Source of the DNA: Zygnema cylindricum
Taxonomy: Eukaryota > Streptophyta > Zygnematophyceae > Zygnematales > Zygnemataceae
Assembly: GCA_037447655.1 (NCBI GenBank)
Contig: JBBHKE010002397.1
Location: 225,460 to 289,459 of the forward strand
Length of the DNA: 64,000 nt
Direction of reading: 5' to 3'
A program made the translations under genes and the position numbers. The notes beneath the pieces were generated by a model. That model had not been told where the DNA came from. It saw only the letters and a program-made list of their open reading frames with translations, and did not search any database. The stretch's first letter is position 1. Each line of letters begins with the position of its first letter. Of the stretch, positions 22,796 to 35,391 are shown piece by piece.

Positions 22796-25700
22796 TCAAG
22801 TCGCTCCTGCCCAGCTTTGTTGCTTTTCACCGGAACTCCCTCGAAACGATCTTCGAGAACTCTCTGTTAATCTGACAACATTGTTTCTTTGAGTGGACCC
22901 AATAGGTAAAGAACTATCTAAAAGAACCAATTTTTCTCCAGTTTCCGGTAACAACAACCAATCCCGTAAATCGGATCCTTGGCAAATAAGACGACCGCGG
23001 TTCCATGGAGCCAGTTTAAATGGGCTGTTGAGTCTTTGTAAAGCAACATGTACCGCTTTTCGTACCGGACTCTCCTTCAAATCGTCGCTAGGGTCAGGAT
23101 AATCACCCCATCTGTATCCAATTACAAGAATTAGAATTACTGATTATATTATTATATTATTTCTGATTATTGACTTGTACGTATTCAAACGATTTGCTTT
23201 TTTAGGGTATTTTCCTATCTTGTAAAGTGGTGAGTAATTTATGTTGTGTATCTAAACTAAAAAGAACTAGTTTCATTTATGTATAGTATACCTTCCAGGT
23301 ACTAAAAACTGACTTTTATTTTAGTTTCTAATCGAACAGGTTTAGCCGATAATCGATGTGTGCTTTTTTTCCAGGTCTCGATAATCAATACATCGACACG
23401 ATACCTGGGACAACCTATAATCGCGATATATTGATATCGTTTATCACGATATCAGCGATACTGTGAAATGCGATAAATATGAAAGCGATACTGTACTTGC
23501 AATCCATACATTTTGCACAATATATATGGTCATTTGAAATACTACATATGGACACATTAAAACTACAGTGAAGACGATAGGAATTCAGACTCTCCAACGC
23601 TGGATTGTCAAAGAAAAACAAAAAAGCGACAAAAAAAGAGGAAATAAAAAGAGCGAAATGAAAACATTGAATAGTACTCTTCAAAAAAGGGTGAACAATA
23701 CTTAAAGTGGGCAGAAAAGGGCCTGGAAAGAATTTTCAAAAAGGGTAAAATAAGACTTTTTGAAGAGGATGCAGAAGGCTCTTAAAAAAGTGTGAAATAG
23801 AATTCTTAAAAACGGACCGCAGACACGTAGGATACTTTAAAACAGGATCAAACAAGATACTGAAACAACTGTGATTAAGACACAAAAGGAAGAAAAAGGT
23901 GGGACTCTTACAATAAGGTACTTAAGATCAAATAGGATACCAAAAAAAGTGATTCAAAGAAGAAAAAGGTGGAGTAAGAGTCTTCCTCGGTCACGATACA
24001 GGTCAAAGAAGGAAGTGTGACTAAGAAAAATAGTGTGATTAAGGTACTTAAAAAGAAGAAAAGGTGAAGTAAGACTCTTACTTGGTCATAATACTGGCCA
24101 AAGGAGGAAGTGGCTCGTCAAGTTCTGCAACTGTTCTCATCTCTTGAAGCCAACAGTTGAGCATTACCATTGCCCCACCTGTCGACATCCTGTTGAAAAA
24201 ACAAAAAAATGGACGAAAAATAGAAAGAAAAATAGATAGAATAATTTGTCACATAAAAACCTTGTTCAACTCAAAATTCTCACTCAAACAAGCGGCCTGT
24301 TCACGAAATTCACATGGACTTTTAATAATGCATAAAAAATATATAAAGAAAAGTCCAGCCTAGACGGTAACCCACATACATGTAAGTCCACACTAGTTGG
24401 AGAGATCTCCTCAAGACATCAATTGTCAAGTAGCTCTCTCTCATATTAATTATTGCAAGATAGGTGCCTTTCCAGATGCCACTTTTTCGCCAATGGTATG
24501 GACATTACGGTTTAACAAAACCTAATTTTACTATTACCGCACTTCCCAGCAAGTTTCCATAATCTGAAAAATAGTTTACTGTTTCGAGCTATCAAAGCAT
24601 TATGGTCTAAAAAGCTAACTTACCTATGCAAATCAATAGCCCAAATAGAGTCCGATTTTTGCATTGTTTTTGGAAAGACTCCTTTTTGTCGAACAGTTTC
24701 CAAAAAACGAGATGCCCGAAGGTGTGAACCCAAATGCCATAAAGCCTCCAAAACCGCATTACAAAGAACCATATTGTCTCCAAGGCCATCCACCTGTTAC
24801 CATCCCATCATATAAAAGAAGTAAAATTAGCCAATCTACCTAACATAGTGTGGATCATGCCCGACAAAAAGATAGAAGAAAGCGATCTTTAACAATCAGT
24901 GAATTTCTTTCAGTTCTGTTCAGCTACATTTTTTGTTTGAACTGAACCAAACTGTTTCACAAATCTTCCAAACTGTTAAAATAATTTTCCAAACCAAACT
25001 CAACCATTTGATCAAAATAAACGAAACTGTCTAAACCTCTAAACCAATACTAAAAAACCCAGTGTCTTGTGGTACACCGTTTTTCCAGTGGTTTACGGAA
25101 TTCCATTATATTTGCAGCTTAATTTTGTACTTTTGTAAGGTCACACCTTCAGTCTTGTGATACCATTGAACTACTGCACCGTTTAATGATTTAAACCAGG
25201 TTTGCCATTACCAAACTAAACGAAACGATTCAAAAGAATGCGTGAGACAACTTTTCAAATGAATGGCAAAAAACAAATTTGGCTCAGTTTCTTTCAATTT
25301 GGCTTGAATTGACCCGAAACTGAGTCAAGAAGACAAATTTACCTTCTTTTCATTCACAAAATGGTCTCAAGGAAAATTTATAAAGCAATTCCAAAACAAA
25401 ACAAATTAAAAAAGTACCTTAGTTTCATCTACAAAATGCTCAACCATTTATGAAAGATGGTCAGAATCATTTGCGGACTAAGGTCAGAATCAAACACCCC
25501 AAGTGCTAAACTTGCTTCAATTTAAGTGAATGTCCTTGAGAGATGCGCAATTATGAGGAAAACATCTAAAGAAATTCAAAAACACAAGTCAAAAAAAAGA
25601 CATTTACCTTCTTTTCGTCCATGAAATACTCAACCATTTGCCAACTATGGTCAGAATCAAATTCCCCGAGTGCTAAACTTCGGAGAAATTGATGCTCATC

Positions 25701-28700
25701 TGGCATTCGAAAGCTCCTCATTTCCTCCAAAAGTCGACCAGCATCCTCCCATCTGAAAAAACGTTAATGCCTGGTTATGATTGAAAAAGTTTCAACTCTA
25801 CACATCACTTCAGAAATGCTAAATATCAAGTTAAAATTATACCTACGTCGCAGTGCGAATAGAGATAAAATCTCCAATGCTCCAATTACCCTAAAACTCC
25901 AAAAACCCCAAAAAACTCAAAACTCCTTCGCAAAACTTCGAAGTATTACCTGCTTCTCCGTGCAAATAGGGACAAAAGTAAACAATATGTGGAGGCTTTC
26001 GGAAGCCATCCCTCAGCTTGCATTTCGAGGAACTGAGCTCTCGCCTCTTCGAGCATTCCGGCGGCGCAGTAAACTCCCACCAGTGTCGACTGTGTGGCCT
26101 GGTTTGGTTGATAACCTGCCTTTAACAAATCCTGGAATCGACATCCATCCCACATCACGTAATCGAATAAGAACGCTGTTTTTAACAAGTATTTTAACCG
26201 ACTTCATCCCACATCATCCGACAGTCGACATTGTCTCTTTTTGTTTCTTTTTGGTAATGTTTTAATATTATACGTACACATATATACTTATATTACATAT
26301 GTATACATGAATATTTACGGTTTATATGCACGTGATATACTCCAATGCTTCATATTTATTAACAATCGATACTGACCGAAAAGAGGAGAGAAAAGAATCT
26401 TATCTGACATACACCAATGCTTTCATATCTAAAGGTATAATCCCAACTGGAGGAAAGGAAAAGTACACCAATTCTTCATACTTATCAACAGTTGTTACTA
26501 TCGGAAGGAGGAGAGAAAAACAGAAGCTTACCTGATACACACCAATGCTTTCGTTAAATTGCCCGGCTCGTCCACATGTTTCTATCATCGAATTTAGTGT
26601 GTCTACATTTGGTTCCAAATTATGAGACTCCATCATTTCCATAAAAGTCGCAGCTGCAGGAATTCGGAGACCACCTTTTGCATATGCATCTAAAAGAGCA
26701 TTATATGCCTCCTGAAAAAACAGAATCATCACAAAAAATAACAAAACACAGAATTCAACATACAAAAAAAAATATTAAACAAATAACCGACGGATTCCAG
26801 AATCATTTCAGAGAAAAAGTATAAGTCACCTCTTTCCAATTTGTTTTATGAGCTACAGATCACAAAAACATAAAAACTCATCAACAATAACAAGTTTTAC
26901 AACACAGCATTTGCGCAATCCCAAATTGACCCGTATAATGGACTTACTATACGGGATAACTGCATATAGCTTTTCAATGCTTTTTCGTACATTAGAACTA
27001 TATCTCAAATTAAACAAGAAAAGTTCCCACCGCAAGAAAAAACCACAACGGAAAAACCTCTGCACAGTATAATTAACACCAAGATACAATAACCACCCAA
27101 CAGTAAACCAAGGGGACAGCAAGTCATATAAGAAAGACAAACATATTACAAATCACCATACTTCAAATCACCAATTGAAGTCATATTTACAAACTTACAA
27201 CCTGAAGATAGACAACGAAACATATTTCAAATCACCATTAACAAACACACTCAGAAATAAATAACTTGAACAATAAACCGATGGTACAGCAAACCACAAA
27301 AGAAAACATATGATCCAAACTACCATTAGAAAACACATTGACAAACTTTCAACGTAAAGAAAGACGACAAAATCGCCACTTGTAAATCACATAAACAAAC
27401 TTACAACATGAAGAGCAACTCCCGAATCTGAAATGCTTTGTAAAGCACTCGCGGCTTCAGGATAAAGACCGCATTTTCCATAAGCATCAATCATGCTCAC
27501 AAACATATCTTGTGAAGGAATAACTGCTTCAATCTGCATGTGTCTGCAAAAAATGGAAGGATTGCAAGAAAAAAAAGTAAAATCACAGACTGATTTCGTT
27601 GATCACATACAACCTAAAAAAATAGTTCTTGGAGAAATTTCAATACATTACATTTGTCACACAGAACATAGAGTGATTAATAGTGTAGTATATCGACGGA
27701 CGTTTTTCTGATATTCAATGTGGTCATTGGGTTTCCGATACTTGAATATCCTTTTGGATACATTGTTTCAATGCATTGATGGGTCGATTATCAAGGATTT
27801 TTGGGAATTGATATCACGATTTCGTCAATATCAATACCCCTTATGGATGTCATACAAACTGGGGAAGGCACAGTTGTGACTTTGAAGCACAGTACAGTAA
27901 TTGACAGCACTGTCCTATCCTGTCTACTACACAATTTTTTGTAAGGTTGTAGAGTTTGGTTTGTCACATGATAAGGTTAAATGGATTTCATGCAGATATA
28001 TGGTAAGGTCCGATCAAAAGTTATTTGATCAAGTTTCAGCAACATGTCTTTCATGTCACTGTTTATTACAGCTAAATACTAGTGTTGTGTATCGAAGGCA
28101 TCTTGCCGATATTCGATATGTACCTACTTTTGGGTACCCAATAGTCGATACATCGCATCAATATATCGAGAAGTTCAATATCGCGAAATTTATGCGATAT
28201 ATCGGCAGATAATTTGATATATTTCTATAGCGATATATCGAAGTGACGTAAAGTCAAAAAAAAAATCAAAAGCCGCCCATCCCCCCCGTGGCGCGCGATC
28301 AGTGGTGGGAGGGGGGGGTTTGAGGATTATCCGCAAGATTCACCATACGATTTGCCGTGCTATGTACCGTACGATTTACCGTACTAAATCTGTACGGACG
28401 CCCACTTTTTACCAAATATATCGCGATAATTTTTATTGGTCCCGGAGCGATATATCGAGCCCTCTAACCGTTCGATATTCGATATATCGAATATCGAATT
28501 TATCGCGATAACTTTTTACCCAATACACAACACTACTAAAAACTCTACAATTATCGGTCAGTTAACGAATTCACTCTCGATTAATTGTGAAACCTGTATA
28601 TCGAATTATTGAGATATGCCAAAAAAACATTAGTTATCGCTATATCAATATTTATTGTCGATAACTATCGTTTTTTTGGCATCTCAATAATTCGATATAC

Positions 28701-31700
28701 AGATTCCACAATTATTCTAGAGCGAATTCGTTTGATGTGACACGACTGATTACATTAGTCACATGGAATCAAAATAGACTATCTGAATATGCCTGGGAAT
28801 AGATAATCGTGGGAGGAAATGAATAGATAATCGTGGGAGGAAATGAAGTAGAAGTGTTACATTATAAATATTGAATAGACATGGAATACATTCGCAGAAA
28901 GTCAGCATAAATTGAAAAAAAGAGAACTTGACGCTAAAATGTTTCAGAACACACATCTACGTCCCTGCATCTAATTCAAATAATTCAAATAACTCAAAAT
29001 ACTCGAAATGAAATCGCTCAAATTTTTTAATGTATTGCGTGTTAAAAGCTCAAAACATGGAGATCTCACCTGTAAATATCGCGTGCCTCCTTAAAGAGTC
29101 CCCCCTTTCCGCAAGCAAAAAAAAGTGCATTATAGGTACTCATATCGGGCTTGATTCCCCCTTCCACCATATCTTTTAGAAGGCTAACAGCCTCTTTGAA
29201 ATATCCTCCTTTTCCAAAAACATCCACAAGTGTATTGTAAGTAACCACGTCCGGTTCAATTCCTCTTTCCTTCATTTCTGTAAACATTTGTCTCACTTCC
29301 GAATAACATCCGTGTTCCCCATAAGCCTCCAATAACATACTATATGTATCCACATTAGGAACACAACCGGCATTTTGCATTTGTTTCAGAACCTGGGAGA
29401 ACAAATAAAAAAATCAAAAAAATCCAAACAAACATTAGGATTAAAACTTGATTTCATCCAAAATCCAGGAGTAAGGCACTAAAAACAGGTTTAAAATTCA
29501 ATTACCGTTTGGAATTAGAGAGAGCCACCAAGAATAAGATTGACTTTCAAATAATGATAATAAGAGTAATAATAATAATAATTTCAGGATCGATGCACCA
29601 AAAACAAGATTAATATTCAATTGAAATCTCCAATCGAGGAGTGACAAAGTTTCCTTTTATGATTCGCCTGCTACTAACAACAAAAAAGTTGAGTTTTTTT
29701 TTAGAAAAAGCTGGTAGAGTCCAGAAAAAAGACATAACATAACCAAAAAGCTGACAACAAAACGAGGGCACACAAAAGCAGAAAAAATATTTACATTAAT
29801 GAAAGATTAATGAAAAGGCAGTAAATATGTAATACACTTACATTCTCTGCCTCTCTGTGCCTCCTCTCTCTGCCCATTTTCAATCCCCCTGTGCCGCTCT
29901 GTGTTAAATAAATTTACCTTCTCTGCCTCTCTCTGCCCCCCTGTGCCTCTCTCTGTAATACACTTACCTTCTCTGCCTCGTCTCTCTCTGCCCCCTGCCT
30001 CTCTGTGTAATCCACTTACCTTCTCCGTCTCCTCTCTCTCCTCTCTCCCTCTGCCCCCTGTCCTGTTCTATGTAATAATACACTCACCTTCTCTGCCTCC
30101 CTGTGCTGACTATTCCTCCGATATGCGTCTATCAAAGCGTTATATCCCACAACCTTCTCCGTCTCCTCTCTCTCTCTTCTCCCTCTGCCCCCTTAACACA
30201 CTTACCTTCTCTGCCTCTCTATGCTGGCTGTTCCTCCGATATGCGTCTATCAAAGCATTATATCCCACAACCTCGGGAACATTCCCAGCCTCTTCCATCT
30301 CTTGCAGAAGAACTTGAACGGTCGACAATTGTCCCGCCCTTTCGTATGTGTCCACCAAGGAGTTGTATGTGACTGGATCCGGAACTACTCCCGCCTCGTT
30401 TAGAGATCGGAACACCATCCCGGAAGCTTCCACGAGACTACGAGTGCTACAAGCACTGAGGAGAGTGTTGTATGTAATGAGGTCTGGCTGCATCCGTGAC
30501 ATCACCTTCAGTTAGACTTCCTGCATCACCACGATACGGAGAGCTAATTTTTTTTTTTGATTTTTTTTGTACTGCCTTTAATTTGTACTGTCTTTAATCC
30601 ATAGTTTCAGTTTTTTTTTTTTACGAAGTTATACATTGTATAAGAATTTTATTGACCAATTTAAGTTTTACCAATAACTAATGGTTTTATGAACTCCAAG
30701 GAGAGAGATGTATGTAATGAGGTCTGTCGGTTAAAATTCCTGCATCACCACGATACAAATTATTTGTTTATTTTTTTAGACATCTATTTATAACTTTCCG
30801 ACGGACAACCTAACAACACGCGAAATAACTAAACAAGCACGTGATAACCTAATTTATCTACTTTTACGGCCATCACTCACCACGATAAGAACAGCTATTT
30901 TTTCAATTTCAAAGAGAATGCTTTAAATCCATAGTTTACCTTGTTGTCTTTTGTACAGAAAGTATATAGTTTTATTAAATACCAAATAAGACTTTAGCAT
31001 TTAAGCATTATCAATAACTGGTGAACCCTGAAGAGAGTGTTGCCCATGACATCAACTTCAGTTAGACTTCCTGAATAACCGCTAGACAAACAGCTAAATT
31101 TGTTTTTCGGAAGAGAACGTTTTAAATCCATAATTTATCTTAAGGCTGTTTAAGAATATTTAACTTTATTGGAGGTTTCATCGCGATTCCAACTTGTATC
31201 GATGTGCGAAAAAATCTAACTAGCAAGTGATAACCTAATTTACCCTCTTATATGGTGATCACACTATCAAAAATGACTCATGCTTTGTGAGTAATCGTAC
31301 AGTAAAGCGATTTAAAAAAAAAAATGAACCCTTGAAACTGAATGAAGGGTATGATTACTCTCTTTTAACCTCAAAACATGAGTAATTTTGTGTCCCCCAA
31401 AAACATGCACATCTATCTATCTTCTTACACTCACATCTATTAATAATTTGCCAACGCACGATCGATTTATTTTCTTATCTGCACATCTATTGTTTTTCTT
31501 ACGCACATGTATTTACATTTTTTCCAGGCACGAACATTTATTTTCTTACATACATCTCAACAAGTTTCTGACTTGCCATTGTTCTAATACCCATATTCTA
31601 AATAAAAGCTACTACTACTATTCATGTAGACAGGAAACTTAAAAAAATAAAGCATACAAATGTTTCTTCAGTAAAGATACACAAACCATGAATCTAAACA

Positions 31701-34700
31701 AATACATGATAAAACTGTAAAACGAATGCTGTAAATACCAGCTGCTCCCTAAAAGGGAAAACTGACAATATGTCCCAGACAAATTTACTGATTTATTGAT
31801 TTGTCCTAATTTGTATTCGAATTATGTGTAATTAAGACCAGTAAATACCTGGATGCCTTCATGTCGCATTTGAGCAAATAAATCGAGGAGGCCCTCCCAC
31901 TCGATTCCCCCTTTGGAACAAGCGTTAAGGATGGTATTGTATGTAATAACGTTTGGCATCACTCTCTCCCTCTTCATTCTATCCAAAAGGTCAAGTGACA
32001 TCTCGTACTGCCAAACAAAACACAAGATGTCAATTTAGCCTGACATATTTGTCAAAATATTCTTCATCAGATGTGGAAAAAATGACGCCAAGAAATAAAA
32101 CTCTGTTGCGACCTTATAATTTTTTTTACTAAAATCCTTTTTCATCCTATCATATTTAACTTGAATTTAGACCAAAGGACAAAGAAAGGGCGGTGCGTTC
32201 ATGGAATTGAAGGGACACAACCATTTGACAGAGTGAATGCCCAAAGGTGTAATTTTTGTCATGTAACATAAAACTTTATTGTAGTTTTATACAATCTAAC
32301 ACTAGACCATGCATCATAACCCTAAAAAAAATCATTACTGATGTCGATGACACTTTATCAGTGCCCCTAAATTTAGCCCCTCCAAAATAGGATAGTATCA
32401 ATGACACAATTTAAATTTTTCTTCACACTAATTAAACGGCTCAAAATCAGCAACGTCCCATGTTAATAATTTCTCTAATCTAATGACATTATATATGTGT
32501 TCAAGTTGCAAATTGTTCCATATGACGTATTGAATCGCAAAAAGTACGAGTGATTCATCATACCATTATCTATCATCAAACGAAAAAAAAGGGGAAAAAA
32601 TCGACCATATACTTTCTTGTAATGAAATTTCTTTACTGAATCTCACTATGTCAAAGTCTAAGACCCACTAAAGGGGACTTTGTTTCCCTGAGCCTAGCCA
32701 CAATAATATAACATGTCCCAGGACAAAATTTTGCAAAATGAAGGGCAATAGTTTGATATTTAACAAAAACAAAGAGAAGAAATGGTAGCTTGGGGGATCC
32801 TTGAAACAGAAAGATTAAAATAAAATTAGTGTCTTTGAAAATTTCATGCATAACTGGTATGAGTTCTAAATTCCAAAATATGGAACTAACAACGGAAGGA
32901 CCACCAACGGTGAAAACTGATGTGTGGTTTTACATTGAAAAGTGATAAACTGTTTGGTTAAAGAATGAAGAAGGTATGAAAAAGAGTAAAAACGTGGAAG
33001 AAAAGAAAAGAATGTTGCTGATAAACTCTGAGGGGGGGTTTACCTTAGGGTCTAATATCAAGCTAAAAGTGCCTTGTCTCCAGTCAAGTTGGGAAATTTA
33101 AAAGAAAGTATACTTGAAGTTATCACTTCCTGTATGAAAATATTGAACTTATTGTGAAGATCTATAATTAGGTAATCCCTCAATAGGAAAAAAAGGCCTT
33201 GTGGAAAAACAAATCATAGACCAGTGCCATTTGTTTTGTTATCATTCCAATGCATTCTTTTGTAAAACCGAAAAGAACAATCCCAAATTCTTTAAGCCTA
33301 TTGGGAAATTATGAGAAAAATGAAACTACGAGAAAAAACGAAGTTGCCCAAGATGGAAGGGAGAAAAAAAGAATCGTGGAGTTAAGGAATTTTAGAAATT
33401 TGTTAACATACCTGACCATTCCGCCCATACGCATTAATTAGGGCAGTGAAGGAATATACGTTCCAAGCCACATTATTTTCAGGCATCTCTTCAAACAATT
33501 CAGAAGCTCTATCGAGCATACCCTCACGACCTGAAAAATAAACAATTTGCATTTCCTTTGGTTAAACCAATTACAGTAAATAAACAATTTGTAAAGGTCT
33601 TTCGCTAACACTTACTCTGTATAAACAATTTGTAACTCTTTTAGCTCACCAATTTACTCTGTATAAACAAGTGGCAAAAGTTCTAGATTAACCATTTACT
33701 CTGTATAAAAAAAATAGTACGGTTTATACAGTTTTCGGTACAATTATTATTATTACAGCCAGTGACACAAATCATAGCCTACATAAACAGTTGTAAACAA
33801 ACCATACAAAAATGAACATGTAAACATAGTCTTCACCACATTTAGCAACGAAGCCACCTAAAAATTTTCAAGCAATGAATTTTTCAAGCAATAGCCTATG
33901 TCAAAAGCAAGGATCTTTTGTCCTATTGTGAGAGACGTACCCATAATACCAATCATTATGGTGTATATATGCTCTGTTGGACGGCACCAGACCTGCCTCT
34001 GAAGGAAAAAAAAAAGAGACAAGTCAGTCAAAAAAAGACGAATCAGTCAGAAATCCTCCTTTTGCCCAACCCATCTTCCCTTCTAACATCCTATAATCCG
34101 AAAAAGAACAGACCTGCATGTATCGGAAAAGCCGAAATGCTCGCTGCCAATCACCGCGTTTTGCAAATTCTCGAAATATGAGAGAAAAATCCTACAAATT
34201 CAAAATACAACAAGACAAGGTTAGTGGAATTATAAAAGATTTATTAACAAATTTATAATAGCATCGAACTCAGTGAAAACCTACCAAAGAGCAAATGTTA
34301 GCCGAGAAAGGAAAACTCAATTTTAGCCAAATTCACCATAAATTGGAGATTAGCCACCTTTATCCTTATTGGTGGCCAGCAATGAGGGAGAGGAAAAGGA
34401 GAGGGAGAGGAAACGGGGGAGGGAAAGGGAAAGGGAGAAGGAAAGGGAGAGAGGCAGAGGGAGAGAGAGATAGTGCGGGAGAGTACATTTACATGCATAC
34501 TTTCCCCTTCAAAGACCCTTCCCATTCCTTCAATCATAACGGAATCCACTAGTATTAACCACACTAAATTATGCTTTACCACGTGGCCACCCTGGGCCAC
34601 TGAACTAAACAGTGTTACTAACATTCACTTATGATTTTAGGTGAAAAAAAACACATTTGAATTAGAGTTACTAATTCGAGTATCTCTAATTATGAGAATT

Positions 34701-35391
34701 ACTAATTAAAGAATCTAGCTCACCTGCACAGTCAAATGTATATCACCAGCAATCGCGAGAGAGGAGGGAGAGGGAGAGAGGGACAGCGAGAGGGAGAGGG
34801 AGAGAGGGAGAGGGAGAGAGGGAGAGGGAGCGGGAGAGGGCCAGGGAAAGGGAGCGGGAGAGGGCGGGGGAAAGGGAGAGGAAAAGGGAGAGGGAGACTC
34901 ACCTGCATTGTCAATTTGGTTTTGTAAGCTTCCATACATCTTGCAATGCTTCCTCTTGGAGCCAAAGCACTCAACTCATTGATCACATTCTCCAATTCAT
35001 AAGAAAACTTTCCTTGTTCGACTTTGGGAGCATCTGGCTGCAACTGTTCTTTGTAAGAAGAAAAACCAGTTCTCCTGTAAGCATTCAACGGAGTTGGTCC
35101 TCTTACAACTGATTTGGCAACCAGACCTACAAAAAGTTTATTAGAAATATCGTTTCTAACATTTTTATTATTACGTTTTCTAATTCCAGTACTTGTAAGG
35201 TGACTTGTGTCAACTGCATTTGCAGAAAGTTTTCTAAACCCTGACAAGAATTCTGATACCAAAGTTGATAATAAAACCCTAGAAGAATCGCTGGTGGCAA
35301 TATGGCGTGTGTATCTGGGAGTGACAGAAGGAGACGTCGTACAGAAATCCATGGAAAGAGAGGGAGAGAGGAAAGACGTGGAAGCAGCCAT
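22796..35391 (-). CDS. PTAC2: pTAC2-like PPR-SMR protein, plastid nucleoid (915 aa, 14 exons)
   Basis: Exons on the minus strand: 35391-34903, 34191-34114, 33998-33941, 33530-33412, 32007-31849, 30487-30206, 29392-29070, 27543-27405, 26711-26532, 26131-25950, 25752-25608, 24793-24624, 24189-24082 and 23111-22796. They join in phase to 915 codons plus TGA, all GT-AG. Residues 1-60 are Ser/Thr/Arg-rich like a chloroplast transit peptide. About 139-163 is the FSYELENVINELSALAPRGS block, then DFSLIFREFAKRGDWQRA, followed by roughly 15 tandem PPR motifs (e.g. PNVITYNTILNACSKGG, PDLITYNTLLSACSTRS). An SMR-like region begins at IDLHRMSTGGAMVMLNCW (about 771-788). In Arabidopsis pTAC2 is part of the plastid transcriptionally active chromosome and supports plastid-encoded polymerase; it has 862 aa. 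An in-frame upstream ATG at 35478 would add a Lys-rich extension; I prefer 35391 because it gives a better transit peptide. Many exon edges are duplicated in the introns. Confidence 0.95.
23890..24112 (-). repeat. Tandem copies of the pTAC2 exon 13 donor region
   Basis: The exon 13 end plus donor (plus-strand gtaagactcttacttggtca + taatactggccaaaggagg, about 24069-24112) is copied in the downstream intron at about 23965-24023 as gtaagagtcttcctcggtca + cgatacaggtcaaagaagg. A weaker third copy (ggtgggactcttac) is near 23898. Confidence 0.75.
25338..25690 (-). repeat. Tandem copies of the pTAC2 exon 11 end and donor
   Basis: The real boundary (ttaccttcttttcgtccatg ... ctcaaccatttgccaactat ... 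agtgctaaacttc, 25604-25690) is repeated at about 25414-25530 (taccttagtttcatctacaa ... ctcaaccatttatgaaagat ... agtgctaaacttgc). A third start (ttaccttcttttcattcac) is at about 25338. The copies lie inside the following intron and keep a GT donor. Confidence 0.85.
25835..25985 (-). repeat. Copy of the pTAC2 exon 10 donor
   Basis: ttacctgcttctccgtgcaa + atagggacaaaag at the true donor (25946-25978) is echoed by atacctacgtcgcagtgcga + atagagataaaat at about 25838-25870. Confidence 0.7.
26330..26560 (-). repeat. Tandem copies of the pTAC2 exon 9 donor
   Basis: The true boundary cttacctgatacacaccaat + gctttcg (from 26527) is repeated as cttatctgacatacaccaat + gctttcat at about 26399 and as gatatactccaatgcttcat at about 26333. 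A partial copy, tacaccaattcttcat, is at about 26463. Intervening ttatcaacagttgttact / ttaacaatcgatactg blocks show a unit of about 65-70 bp. Confidence 0.8.
28080..28535. mobile_element. hAT-like MITE in pTAC2 intron 7 (456 bp)
   Basis: Ends tagtgttgtgtatcg and cgata...caatacacaacacta are inverted complements. The flanking 8 bp are ctaaatac (28072-28079) and ctaaaaac (28536-28543), a target duplication with one change. The interior is rich in atatcgcgat/tcgatatatcg and matches the 324 bp copy at 53501-53824 (e.g. tttgggtacccaat, gagcgatatatcgagccctc). The 8 bp duplication and TAG...CTA ends point to the hAT class; no transposase is present. Confidence 0.9.
28564..28732. repeat. 169 bp hairpin in pTAC2 intron 7
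   Basis: Left arm aacgaattcactctcgatta ... tatcgaattattgagatatg + ccaaaaaaac pairs with right arm gtttttttggcatctcaata + attcgatatac ... gcgaattcgtt. Arms are about 65-75 bp with few mismatches and the loop is short, itself partly palindromic (gttatcgctatatcaatatt). It could be a MITE or a small-RNA precursor. Confidence 0.85.
29835..30275 (-). repeat. Six-fold array of the pTAC2 exon 6 donor
   Basis: The true exon end plus donor (acttaccttctctgcctctc, from about 30200) recurs at about 30082, 30013, 29962, 29913 and 29835 within a CT-rich tract of the downstream intron. The copy at 30082-30165 carries a longer piece of exon 6 (cctccgatatgcgtctatca + aagcgttatatcccacaacc), nearly identical to 30232-30272. 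Most copies keep a GT donor. Confidence 0.9.
30440..31095 (-). repeat. Tandem copies of the pTAC2 exon 6 acceptor side
   Basis: The exon 6 start and preceding intron (ggagagtgttgtatgtaatg + aggtctggctgc ... cttcagttagacttcctgca) lie at about 30458-30535. Diverged copies are at about 30700-30760 (gagagatgtatgtaatgagg ... attcctgcatcaccacg) and 31025-31090 (gaagagagtgttgcccatga ... cttcagttagacttcctg). They sit upstream of the exon in transcript sense. Confidence 0.85.
34385..34895. repeat. GA-rich simple repeats and copied donor in pTAC2 intron 1
   Basis: Purine-rich runs at about 34385-34470 and 34752-34895 (agagggagagggagagagg). A tcacctgcacagtcaaatgt at 34720-34740 resembles the true exon 1 donor region tcacctgcattgtcaatttg at 34899-34918, so the donor appears to be copied here too. 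Confidence 0.7.

Noticed and set aside
25777-26265. 162-codon plus-strand frame
   Set aside because: Antisense shadow of pTAC2 exons 10 and 11.
34714-34740. Alternative exon ending at the copied donor in pTAC2 intron 1
   Set aside because: It has no acceptor of its own and the known family alignment joins 34903 directly to 34191 without a gap.
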